From Candidatus Kapaibacterium sp. (lineage in GTDB: Bacteria > Bacteroidota > Ignavibacteria > Kapaibacteriales > UBA2268): a stretch of 6,798 nucleotides of DNA. Each line of letters starts with the position of its first letter. Positions within the stretch are counted from its first letter, which is position 1. The stretch covers positions 1 to 6,798 of the forward strand of contig JAQIDA010000001.1 of the NCBI GenBank assembly GCA_027858275.1, given 5' to 3'. Under the pieces are notes generated by a model, which was not told the DNA's origin, did not search any database, and saw only the letters and a program-made list of their open reading frames with translations. Both the position numbers and the translations under genes were made by a program. This document shows, one piece after another, positions 1 to 5,834 of this stretch.

Positions 1-1425
1 ATTGAGAAGGGATTGCAAATGGATCCGAAGAGCTTGTCAGCGCGAACTTTGTTCGATCGTTTGCCCTTTGAACTCACCCGAGATCAAAAGAAAGTAATAA
101 GAGAAATATCCCGAGATATGAGCAGCCCGGAACCAATGAACAGACTGCTGCAGGGCGATGTCGGATCCGGAAAAACAATTGTTGCCGCATTGAGTATGCT
201 CGTCGCGGTAGACAACGGGTTTCAAACCCTAATAATCGCCCCGACTGAAATCCTCGCCGAGCAGCATTATCACTCATTCAAAAACATGCTCAAAGACTTA
301 GATATTGAGATTGTCCAATTGCTCGGCGGGCAAAGAGCCAAAGCTCGTCGGCAAATATTAGAATCAATCGAATCCGGAAAGGCAAAAGTAATTATAGGGA
401 CTCACGCCTTATTCGAGAGCACTGTTCATTACAATATGCTCGGACTGATTGTAATAGACGAGCAGCACCGTTTCGGTGTAGCTCAGCGAGCGAAATTGAA
501 AAAACTTGCGGAACTCTCTTATCCTGTTTCAAAACTAACACCTGACGTTTTAGTCATGTCCGCAACACCAATCCCGCGTACTTTATCGTTGACTGTCTAC
601 GGCGATTTGGATGTGTCAATCATAAAACAAATGCCGGCAGGCCGCAAACCCATACGAACGAAAGTAGTATTTGAAAAAGAACTTCCTGAAGTTTTTGAAT
701 TTATCCGATCGGAAATTGAAGCAGGCCGACAAGCATTCATAGTCTATCCTTTGGTAGAAAAATCAGAGAAAATTGATCTGAAATCAGCCGTAGAGCATTT
801 TGAAACAATAGATAATGAGATATTCCACGATCTGAAATGCGGATTGATTCACGGTCAAATGTTTTGGTATGAAAAAGAAGAAGTCATGCAAGGTTTCCTC
901 GATAAAGAATACGATGTTTTGGTGGCGACGACCGTGATCGAGGTCGGAATCGACGTTCCGAATGCCTCTGTCATGCTGATTGAAAATTCCGAACGATTCG
1001 GTCTCTCTCAATTGCATCAATTGCGCGGCAGAGTCGGACGCGGCGATCAACAATCCTACTGTTTATTGGCAACGAAAGATAATTTTAAATATCAATTCTC
1101 AAAAAAATCAAAAAATGACGATGAACGAATCAACGCCGTAATCCGCTTGAAGACGATGGAAGAATCCACTGACGGTTTCAGAATAGCGGAAGTCGACATG
1201 GAATTGCGCGGTCCCGGTGATGTTCTCGGTACAAGACAATCAGGATTGCCCTCATTCCGCTTCTTAGATATTATCCGAGATGTTGATATTATCAGCTCTG
1301 CAAAAAATCTTGCAGATGAAATTATTACTGATGATCCGCATCTGAGAAAAGCAAAAAACAGTTTGCTCAAAGAAGAGTATATGAGAAAATATTCTAAAGA
1401 TTCAAACTACTTCGATACTGCCTAA
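1..1425 (+). CDS. recG: ATP-dependent DNA helicase RecG, 5'-truncated by the window edge
   Basis: RecG is a double-stranded DNA translocase that remodels stalled replication forks and Holliday junctions in recombination and repair. The frame is open from base 1, so the 474 visible codons are the C-terminal two-thirds of a protein usually near 690 residues; the N-terminal wedge (OB-fold) domain lies outside. The TTG at 13 is not a real start. Counting base 1 as codon 1, the helicase motifs run in order: LTRDQ (Q-like) near 22, Walker A GDVGSGKT 52-59, APTEILAEQH (Ia), the DEQH box from 153 followed by RFG, SATPIPRTL 187-195 (III), VATTVIEVGIDVPNAS from 308 (V), QLRGRVGRG 340-348 (VI), and the RecG hallmark ELRGPGDVLGTRQSG 401-415 (TRG region). 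DEQH with ATPIPRTL and the TRG motif separates RecG from Mfd and PriA. Compared with E. coli RecG there is a short lysine-rich insertion after motif VI (around codons 360-375). No terminator is evident after the stop. Confidence 0.97.
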   Translation: MEKGLQMDPKSLSARTLFDRLPFELTRDQKKVIREISRDMSSPEPMNRLLQGDVGSGKTIVAALSMLVAVDNGFQTLIIAPTEILAEQHYHSFKNMLKDLDIEIVQLLGGQRAKARRQILESIESGKAKVIIGTHALFESTVHYNMLGLIVIDEQHRFGVAQRAKLKKLAELSYPVSKLTPDVLVMSATPIPRTLSLTVYGDLDVSIIKQMPAGRKPIRTKVVFEKELPEVFEFIRSEIEAGRQAFIVYPLVEKSEKIDLKSAVEHFETIDNEIFHDLKCGLIHGQMFWYEKEEVMQGFLDKEYDVLVATTVIEVGIDVPNASVMLIENSERFGLSQLHQLRGRVGRGDQQSYCLLATKDNFKYQFSKKSKNDDERINAVIRLKTMEESTDGFRIAEVDMELRGPGDVLGTRQSGLPSFRFLDIIRDVDIISSAKNLADEIITDDPHLRKAKNSLLKEEYMRKYSKDSNYFDTA

Positions 1426-1436
1426 CTAATATGAAT

Positions 1437-1468
1437 TTTGGAACTTAGATAAATTATTACTATCTTAA
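1437..1468 (+). promoter_or_regulatory. Candidate Bacteroidota-type promoter for the lipoprotein gene
   Basis: TTTG at 1437-1440 is separated by 20 bases from TATCTTAA at 1461-1468. This fits the Bacteroidota pattern TTTG-N(19-21)-TAnnTTTG except for the last two bases of the -7 box. It lies about 43 bases before the ATG at 1512, in the gap after recG. AT-rich DNA yields such matches by chance, so the call is moderate. Confidence 0.45.
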
Positions 1469-1511
1469 AATTAGTATTACAAAGTCATATTATCAACAAC
1501 TCGGAGATTTT

Positions 1512-2774
1512 ATGTTAGCCTACAAATACAAAATTTTAACATTCCTGTTTTTGTCTCTGTTCCTGATTACTGTCTCCTGTGAGGATTCATCAGGTCCTGA
1601 TTCAGCACCCTGGGTTCCAAATTCACAGACTCTTGATGTAGAATGGACAGAGGGCACATTAGTTGTTGATGATCTTGCGAAAAGCAACATAGTCAGAATC
1701 GACACGAATAATTTTATCTACACATTCAAATCTTCATACACCGGAGCGGCTAATCTTAAAGTTGGGGATGTCCTGTTTATTTACGGCCTTGCACTGAGAA
1801 AAGTGACATCAGTCAACAGCTCCTCAGGTGAAATTGTTGTCCGAACCGGATATGCGTCTTTGAATGAAGCGATCAAAAACGGTACTGTTGAATGGGATCA
1901 AGGTATAGAATTCGATCCTGCTCAAGCCCCGTTGCTGATGTATCCGGACGGCAAAAATGCTGTTCCGCTGGAACAAATCGCAGGTGGTAAATTTGAACTT
2001 AAATTTAAAATCAGCAGTTTCGACGGTACAGTTACTGTAGAGGTTGATAAAGCCAAGTTAAACGTTGTTTGTAGTCTTGAAAAATCATTATCCGAGGCAA
2101 TGAAAGCGAAATATGAACTCGACGGAAATGTGTCCCGTTTTCGTTCAAAGGCAAAAATCAAATTCCAAGACAATAAATGTAAAGAATTCGACTATAAAAA
2201 TGAAGGCCTTCAGGGAGAACTAAAATTAACCCTGATTGCCACAGCCACTCAAAATGACCGATTTAATGATTTGCAACTACCCTTTTTATTGTTCGAAATG
2301 CCCTTTATTGTTGGCGGTATACCCGTTCAAGTCAGATGCAAAATACTGTTTGTTATCAATACTGTTATGGATGCGAGCGCATCTGCGTGGGTCTCTACCA
2401 AATTTACTTATAATTCCTCAACCGGTATAAAATGGGACGGTATTAAAGCCGATGTTAACGGAAATATTGGTCCTTATAAAATGGACAAAGATAAAACTCA
2501 AACTGCAACAGCAGCGACTGCAGGAGCATCGTTCGGTGTCGGTTTTCCGCGTTTGGAAGTTGCGTTGTTTAATAAACTGGTTGTACCTTGGGTACACACC
2601 GCATTTTTGATCGGAGGAACTATGCGAAACGGTACACATCCTTGCCAAACAGCCGATGCCTCATTTATCGGTGCTTGCGGTTTTAACTTTGAGTTTTTAG
2701 GACTTTCATTGAGTGGCAGTAAAACTCTCTGGCAAATGGATAAAATCTTGCTCAGAGCCGGAGATTGTGATTAG
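1512..2774 (+). CDS. Secreted lipoprotein of unknown function, 420 aa
   Basis: I do not recognise the family. The ATG at 1512 is preceded by GGAG at 1503-1506 with 5-base spacing and opens a good lipoprotein signal: basic n-region (YKYK), hydrophobic core LTFLFLSLFLI, then TVSC with Cys23 as the lipidated residue and acidic EDSS after it. The mature protein should be anchored in the outer membrane or at the surface. Residues ~60-115 contain the pattern LKVGDVLFIYG...LRKVTSV...IVVRTGYASLNEAI, a small beta-rich module; I recall similar 'GD-x-hydrophobic...RKVTSV...T-x-x-A-x-L' segments in other exported bacterial proteins but cannot name the domain. The rest, ~155-420, is rich in alternating hydrophobic/polar strands (for example FELKFKISSF, GELKLTLIATA, VQVRCKILFVIN), suggesting an all-beta fold. 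Six further cysteines follow Cys23, one three residues from the end (GDCD), so disulfides are possible. It is flanked by its own putative promoter and a terminator, suggesting a single-gene unit. No catalytic motif was seen. Confidence 0.9.
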   Translation: MLAYKYKILTFLFLSLFLITVSCEDSSGPDSAPWVPNSQTLDVEWTEGTLVVDDLAKSNIVRIDTNNFIYTFKSSYTGAANLKVGDVLFIYGLALRKVTSVNSSSGEIVVRTGYASLNEAIKNGTVEWDQGIEFDPAQAPLLMYPDGKNAVPLEQIAGGKFELKFKISSFDGTVTVEVDKAKLNVVCSLEKSLSEAMKAKYELDGNVSRFRSKAKIKFQDNKCKEFDYKNEGLQGELKLTLIATATQNDRFNDLQLPFLLFEMPFIVGGIPVQVRCKILFVINTVMDASASAWVSTKFTYNSSTGIKWDGIKADVNGNIGPYKMDKDKTQTATAATAGASFGVGFPRLEVALFNKLVVPWVHTAFLIGGTMRNGTHPCQTADASFIGACGFNFEFLGLSLSGSKTLWQMDKILLRAGDCD

Positions 2775-2807
2775 CTGTGAAATTTAACATCCTATGATTT
2801 ACCTTCG

Positions 2808-2850
2808 ACGGCGTTCTCGCTTATTAAAAAATGAGAGCGCCGTTTTTATT
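2808..2850 (+). terminator. Rho-independent terminator after the orphan lipoprotein gene
   Basis: Arms 2808-2818 (ACGGCGTTCTC) and 2833-2843 (GAGAGCGCCGT) pair over 11 bp with one G-U pair. The loop is A/T-rich and the hairpin is followed by TTTTTATT. It begins 33 bases after the lipoprotein stop and isolates that gene from the phosphodiesterase downstream. Confidence 0.88.
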
Positions 2851-2893
2851 AAATTAATTCTCACTTGCGGATGTATATAACAAGCTAATTGAT

Positions 2894-2901
2894 TATATTT
2901 G
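2894..2901 (+). promoter_or_regulatory. Candidate -7 box (TAnnTTTG) for the phosphodiesterase gene
   Basis: TATATTTG is an exact match to the Bacteroidota -7 consensus TAnnTTTG, in the gap between the preceding terminator and the ATG at 2932. No TTTG sits at the expected 19-21 base spacing upstream; the nearest TTG (2865-2867) is 26 bases away, so only half of the promoter is supported. If used, the 5' leader would be very short, around 25 bases. Confidence 0.4.
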
Positions 2902-2931
2902 TAGTTGTTTTGCAAACTTAGGGCTGTGGCT

Positions 2932-4161
2932 ATGAACCTAAATCGATTTTTGCTTTTCGGACTTATCTTGTTTTGTGTTTTCGTCTCCGGATTGAAGGCG
3001 GAATCTCCTAAACGAGAAACGCTGATTCTTATATCATTCGACGGCTTCCGTTGGGATTATACCGGCAGAGACTCTCTCGATAATTTTGATAAATTCTGTA
3101 ATGAAGGCGTTAAAGCCCATTCCTTGCAGCCTGTTTTCCCTACAACTTCATACCCAAATCATTTATCGATTGTAACAGGTTTACATCCCGAAAATCACGG
3201 TATTATTGCCAACAGATTTCGCGATCCGTTCACAAATAATTGTTTCACAATCCGTGACGAAGATGCCGTGACCGATCCAAAATGGTATCAGGGAGAAGCT
3301 TTCTGGGAAACTGCCAAACGGCAAGGCATTCTAAGCGCTTCCTGCTTCTGGCCCGGTTCTGAATTGGAGGCCGATCATAGACGCCCTGAAATCACTGAAG
3401 AGTACGATAAAGATGTTTCTTCTTCAGAGCGTATTGAGAAGCTTATAGAGTGGCTGAAATTACCCGAAGGCGAACGTCCGCAATTTATTTCAATTTGTTT
3501 GAGTGAAACTGATTTCGAAGGCCATAAATACGGTACTGAAGGTGATGAAACAGACAAAGCGATCCGCCGGTCTGACAAGCTTTTAGGAACACTGATCGAC
3601 AGTTTGCAAAGTATGGGAATTTACGATGCTGTTGATATTGTCATTGTCTCTGACCAAGGGATGACAGATGTATTATCGGATTCGCTGATTATTGTTGAAA
3701 GCATCATTAACACCCAAGATTGCTACATGCAAAACTACGGATCGTATATGGCAATAAGTGCGCCCGACAGCTCACTCCGTTCAATATATAATGCTCTGAA
3801 AGCTAATCGCAAACATTATAATGTTTATCTGAAAGACGAAATTCCTGAGTATTTGCATTACACCCGCCATCCGTTTATTGCGCCGATTTTTGTCCTTGCT
3901 CAGCCCGGATTTGTGTTTGTCGTCGATTCTTCAGCATATAAATTAGATATGCTCAAAGGCGCTCACGGCTATGACCACACTTGCACTGACATGCACGGAA
4001 TATTCTTAGCGCGAGGCCCTTCATTTCAGCAGGGCTACGAATGCGGCACACTGTATAATATTGATATATACCCGTTGCTGTGCGAATTATTCGGAATAAA
4101 AGGCCGGCAGCACATTGACGGGAAAATTGAGCGAATTAAATTTATTTTGAAAAAAAACTGA
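2932..4161 (+). CDS. Exported type I phosphodiesterase / nucleotide pyrophosphatase (NPP-like, alkaline phosphatase superfamily)
   Basis: The predicted enzyme hydrolyses phosphodiester or pyrophosphate bonds with two metal ions, probably in the periplasm. I chose ATG 2932 (409 aa) over the in-frame TTG at 2905, because it starts a clean signal peptide: MNLNR, hydrophobic LLFGLILFCVFVSG, then LKA with likely cleavage after Ala23. A weak AGGG lies at 2920-2923. NPP landmarks: SFDGFRWDY (metal ligand D37); PVFPTTSYPNH (70-77) followed by IVTGLHPENHGI, the nucleophile loop; ETDFEGHKYG (D194 and H198, metal ligands); SDQGMTD (D241); and AHGYDH...MHGIFLARGPSF (H345). Two positions are unusual. The family's nucleophilic Thr (PTKTFPNH) aligns with Ser73, as in the ENPP6 type. 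The usual SDHGM is SDQGM, so a normal metal-binding His is Gln242. The C-terminal IDIYPLLCELFGI is typical of the family. Substrate (nucleotide, sugar-nucleotide or lysophospholipid) cannot be told. gmk follows after 33 bases. Confidence 0.9.
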   Translation: MNLNRFLLFGLILFCVFVSGLKAESPKRETLILISFDGFRWDYTGRDSLDNFDKFCNEGVKAHSLQPVFPTTSYPNHLSIVTGLHPENHGIIANRFRDPFTNNCFTIRDEDAVTDPKWYQGEAFWETAKRQGILSASCFWPGSELEADHRRPEITEEYDKDVSSSERIEKLIEWLKLPEGERPQFISICLSETDFEGHKYGTEGDETDKAIRRSDKLLGTLIDSLQSMGIYDAVDIVIVSDQGMTDVLSDSLIIVESIINTQDCYMQNYGSYMAISAPDSSLRSIYNALKANRKHYNVYLKDEIPEYLHYTRHPFIAPIFVLAQPGFVFVVDSSAYKLDMLKGAHGYDHTCTDMHGIFLARGPSFQQGYECGTLYNIDIYPLLCELFGIKGRQHIDGKIERIKFILKKN

Positions 4162-4175
4162 CAAAAATAGTTTAA
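4146..4175 (+). promoter_or_regulatory. Candidate Bacteroidota-type promoter for gmk
   Basis: TTTG at 4146-4149, inside the last codons of the phosphodiesterase gene, lies 18 bases from TAGTTTAA at 4168-4175, a 6-of-8-type match to TAnnTTTG, 19 bases before the gmk ATG. Spacing is one short of the usual 19-21. No terminator separates the two genes, so read-through from upstream is equally possible. Confidence 0.35.
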
Positions 4176-4194
4176 CATACTATTCAACTAAATT

Positions 4195-4758
4195 ATGGCA
4201 AAAAAACATATAATAGCAATGTCCTCTCCCAGCGGCGGAGGCAAGTCCACAATCGCTCGATATCTGATGCGCATTTTTAGTAATCTGTCATTTTCGGTCT
4301 CGGCAACCACTCGTGATTTGCGACCGGGGGAGACCCACGGCAAAGAATACTACTTCATTAGCAAAGCCGAGTTCCAATCGAAGATCAAACAAGGCGATTT
4401 GATTGAATATGAAGAGCTGTTCGGAAATTACTACGGATCGTTAAAGTCGGCGACCGACGAGGCGATTGTCAATGACAAATATCTGATTTTTGATGTCGAT
4501 GTCAAAGGCGCGCTGTCACTGAAAAAGCTCTATCCAAAAGAAGCGCTGTTGATTTTCGTCGCTCCGCCTTCTATGGAAGTATTGGAACAACGTCTGAGAG
4601 CTCGCGACACCGAAACCGAAGAGCAGATCCAAAAAAGAATCGCTCGCGCTGAAATGGAAATGAGCCAAAAAGAACTTTTCGACTATGTGATTGTCAACGA
4701 TATGTTAGAGGATACTCTGGAAGAAGCAGAAAAGATTTTTGCCGATCACATTTCCTAA
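4195..4758 (+). CDS. gmk: Guanylate kinase
   Basis: This essential cytosolic enzyme phosphorylates GMP (and dGMP) to GDP with ATP, linking guanine salvage and synthesis to GTP. The 187 residues are normal or slightly short for the family (E. coli about 207). The P-loop is SPSGGGKST (11-19), where many homologues have SGAGKS. The GMP-binding signature is SATTRDLRPGETHGKEYYF (36-54), with R40, R43 and Y52 at the expected positions, then E71 and YYG (79-81) in EYEELFGNYYG. FDVDVKGA (99-106) corresponds to the family's D-x-D-x-x-G strand, and RLRARDTETEEQIQKR is the arginine-rich lid. The ATG at 4195 puts the P-loop at the usual distance from the N-terminus. No Shine-Dalgarno is visible; the leader is A/T-rich, as is common in Bacteroidota. 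It follows the phosphodiesterase gene by 33 bases and may share its transcript or use a promoter overlapping that gene's end. Confidence 0.97.
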   Translation: MAKKHIIAMSSPSGGGKSTIARYLMRIFSNLSFSVSATTRDLRPGETHGKEYYFISKAEFQSKIKQGDLIEYEELFGNYYGSLKSATDEAIVNDKYLIFDVDVKGALSLKKLYPKEALLIFVAPPSMEVLEQRLRARDTETEEQIQKRIARAEMEMSQKELFDYVIVNDMLEDTLEEAEKIFADHIS

Positions 4759-4833
4759 TTCCTTGAAATATGACCTTTTAAAGACCAACGACAGGTTCCC
4801 GATACAAATATATCAACACCCTAAAAAATAACG

Positions 4834-4865
4834 TTTGGAACTCATATCCAAATCACTTATTTTTG
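4834..4865 (+). promoter_or_regulatory. Bacteroidota-type promoter of tRNA-Pro
   Basis: TTTG at 4834-4837, a 20-base spacer, then TATTTTTG at 4858-4865: an exact match to TTTG-N(19-21)-TAnnTTTG. The -7 box ends 15 bases before the mature tRNA, leaving a very short leader. This is the best promoter in the window and a main reason for placing the organism in or near Bacteroidota. Confidence 0.75.
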
Positions 4866-4880
4866 TACTCTCTTTTAGAG

Positions 4881-4959
4881 CGGCGTGTGGCGCAGTCCGG
4901 TTTAGCGTACTACTTTGGGGTAGTAGGGGTCGCTGGTTCAAATCCAGTCACGCCGACCA
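4881..4959 (+). tRNA. tRNA-Pro, anticodon GGG
   Basis: This 79-nt tRNA folds as a full cloverleaf. Acceptor arms are CGGCGTG 4881-4887 and CACGCCG 4949-4955 (7 bp). The D stem is 4890-4893 with 4905-4908 around an 11-base loop containing GG. The anticodon stem is CTACT 4910-4914 with AGTAG 4922-4926 and the loop is TTGGGGT, giving anticodon GGG at 4917-4919 (reads CCC and CCU). The variable loop has 5 bases. The T stem is 4932-4936 with 4944-4948 around TTCAAAT. A discriminator A (4956) and an encoded CCA (4957-4959) follow. The unusual first base C1 paired to G72, with A73, is the bacterial proline identity element. It has its own promoter and a terminator directly after it, so it is a single-gene transcript. 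Confidence 0.96.
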
Positions 4960-4960
4960 T

Positions 4961-4998
4961 AAAAAAGCCTTCTAGTCTTTGACTCGAAGGCTTTTTTT
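4961..4998. terminator. Bidirectional rho-independent terminator between tRNA-Pro and the LRR genes
   Basis: Arms 4961-4972 (AAAAAAGCCTTC) and 4986-4997 (GAAGGCTTTTTT) pair perfectly over 12 bp, and an inner AGTC (4974-4977) / GACT (4981-4984) closes a TTT loop. GC-rich centre with A tract on the left and T tract on the right means it works for either strand: it starts one base after the tRNA CCA on the plus strand, and lies 18 bases beyond the LRR stop on the minus strand. Confidence 0.9.
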
Positions 4999-5016
4999 AA
5001 TTTGCAAAGAGGAGCA

Positions 5017-5787
5017 TCACCATCGAATATCACAATCAGGCAACCAAGCTTCAATCTTAATTTTCTCATCATCAGAGAAATAATTGTCCTGCAACCACAA
5101 TTTTTCCAAATTAGTAAGATTTACGATACTCTCCGGCAGAGTTCTCAATTGGTTATTATTCAAATATAAATTCTTCCGATTTGTAAGATCGCCGATATCC
5201 TCAGGGATGATATTTATTCTGTTATCCCTTAATATCAACAAAGTCAGATTAGTCAAATTTGTAATACCGTCGGGCAACCTAATGAATTGATTGTCACCCA
5301 GTCCCAGCTCTTTCAAATTGCTCAGGTTCCCGATGTTCTCCGGTAAAAGACTCATTTGATTCCCGGTCAAATCCAACAACTCCAATTTTGTCAGATTTTT
5401 GATGTTATCCGACAGAATCAGCAATTTGTTGTCACTGACATCCAGCAAAGTCAATTCAGTCAGATTCATAATACCTTCCGGCAGAGCCTCTATTTGATTG
5501 TCCCACAAAACCAGAACTTCCAAATTAGTCAGATTCTCCATGCTCTCAGGCAAGACCGTGAGCTGATTAAACGCCAAAGACAACCATTCCAGACCTGTAA
5601 GATTGCCGATACAATCAGGAATTTCAATTAAAGATTTTTCGGAAAGATCAAGTGAATCAGTATATTTATCATACATCTGTCCGAGAATATCACAGTCAAT
5701 CTCCGCAGGATCACTGTTGTTAGTACTGTCTTCACAAGCCGTAATAATAAAAACGGAAGCTAAAATCAACAAAAATTTTCTAAACAT
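5017..5787 (-). CDS. Leucine-rich-repeat lipoprotein (distal copy of tandem pair), 256 aa
   Basis: Predicted binding protein at the envelope; LRR folds usually mediate protein-protein contact and the partner is unknown. I start it at ATG 5787 rather than an upstream in-frame ATG at 5853: 5787 has GGAG (5793-5796) at 5-base spacing, opens the signal MFRKFLLILASVFIITAC with lipidated Cys18 followed by ED, and gives a protein almost equal in length to its neighbour. The longer form would overlap the upstream gene and bury the signal. Layout: signal 1-17; N-terminal cap 30-65 with C32 and C59; seven 23-residue LRRs at 66-226 (LxxLxLxxNxLxxLPxxIxNLTN); C-terminal cap 227-256 ending LPDCDIRW. Repeat 3 has LSDNI in place of LPxxI, and repeat 7 begins with Arg where Leu is expected. 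It lies 47 bases after its paralogue with no terminator or convincing promoter between, so the two are probably one transcript. Confidence 0.93.
   Translation of the reverse strand: MFRKFLLILASVFIITACEDSTNNSDPAEIDCDILGQMYDKYTDSLDLSEKSLIEIPDCIGNLTGLEWLSLAFNQLTVLPESMENLTNLEVLVLWDNQIEALPEGIMNLTELTLLDVSDNKLLILSDNIKNLTKLELLDLTGNQMSLLPENIGNLSNLKELGLGDNQFIRLPDGITNLTNLTLLILRDNRINIIPEDIGDLTNRKNLYLNNNQLRTLPESIVNLTNLEKLWLQDNYFSDDEKIKIEAWLPDCDIRW
5110..5592 (-). repeat. Seven tandem 69-bp LRR-coding units (distal gene)
   Basis: Codons 66-226 of the distal LRR gene are seven units of exactly 23 codons. On the plus strand the period is visible as recurring (A/T)TAGTCAGATT-like and CCGGCAGA/TCAGG-like words about 69 bases apart. 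The NLTN or close variant at the end of nearly every unit makes this array more uniform than that of the neighbouring gene, which suggests more recent unit duplication or conversion. Confidence 0.88.
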
Positions 5788-5792
5788 AAAAG

Positions 5793-5796
5793 CTCC
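5793..5796 (-). promoter_or_regulatory. Shine-Dalgarno GGAG deciding the start of the distal LRR gene
   Basis: Read on the minus strand, GGAGCTTTT precedes ATG 5787. The same GGAG at 5-base spacing occurs before the orphan lipoprotein at 1512. It supports 5787 over 5853, which has no such motif. Confidence 0.7.
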
Positions 5797-5834
5797 AAAA
5801 TATAATAAAATTGAATTGATACTACACGAGATTA

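Noticed and set aside
13..15. TTG as a start for recG
   Set aside because: The frame is open to base 1 and the family has about 220 more residues before this point; the gene is simply cut by the window edge.
2236..2430. Alternative plus-strand ORF inside the orphan lipoprotein gene
   Set aside because: It is an out-of-frame shadow within a continuous, signal-bearing 420-codon gene, with no motif or ribosome site of its own.
2905..2931. Upstream TTG start for the phosphodiesterase
   Set aside because: It would add nine residues, including Cys and Arg, before the natural signal peptide. The ATG at 2932 gives a standard signal peptide with an AGGG site upstream.
4759..4833. Possible gmk terminator or small RNA between gmk and the tRNA promoter
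   Set aside because: Only a short CTTTTAAAG palindrome is visible; there is no stable GC-rich stem followed by a T tract, and no open frame of note.
4910..4926. Anticodon TGG for the tRNA (loop contains TTTGGGGT)
   Set aside because: The 5-bp stem CTACT/AGTAG fixes the loop as TTGGGGT, giving GGG at positions 34-36. Shifting by one base breaks the stem.
4881..5016. tRNA-Pro as an integration site of a genomic island carrying the LRR genes
   Set aside because: No copy of the tRNA 3' end, no integrase and no change in composition are seen to the right; the adjoining hairpin is a plain terminator.
5356..5631. Plus-strand open frame rich in Gln, opposite the distal LRR gene
   Set aside because: It is the antisense image of the repeat units (Q, I and R recur with the 23-codon period), with no ribosome site; the minus-strand gene explains it fully.
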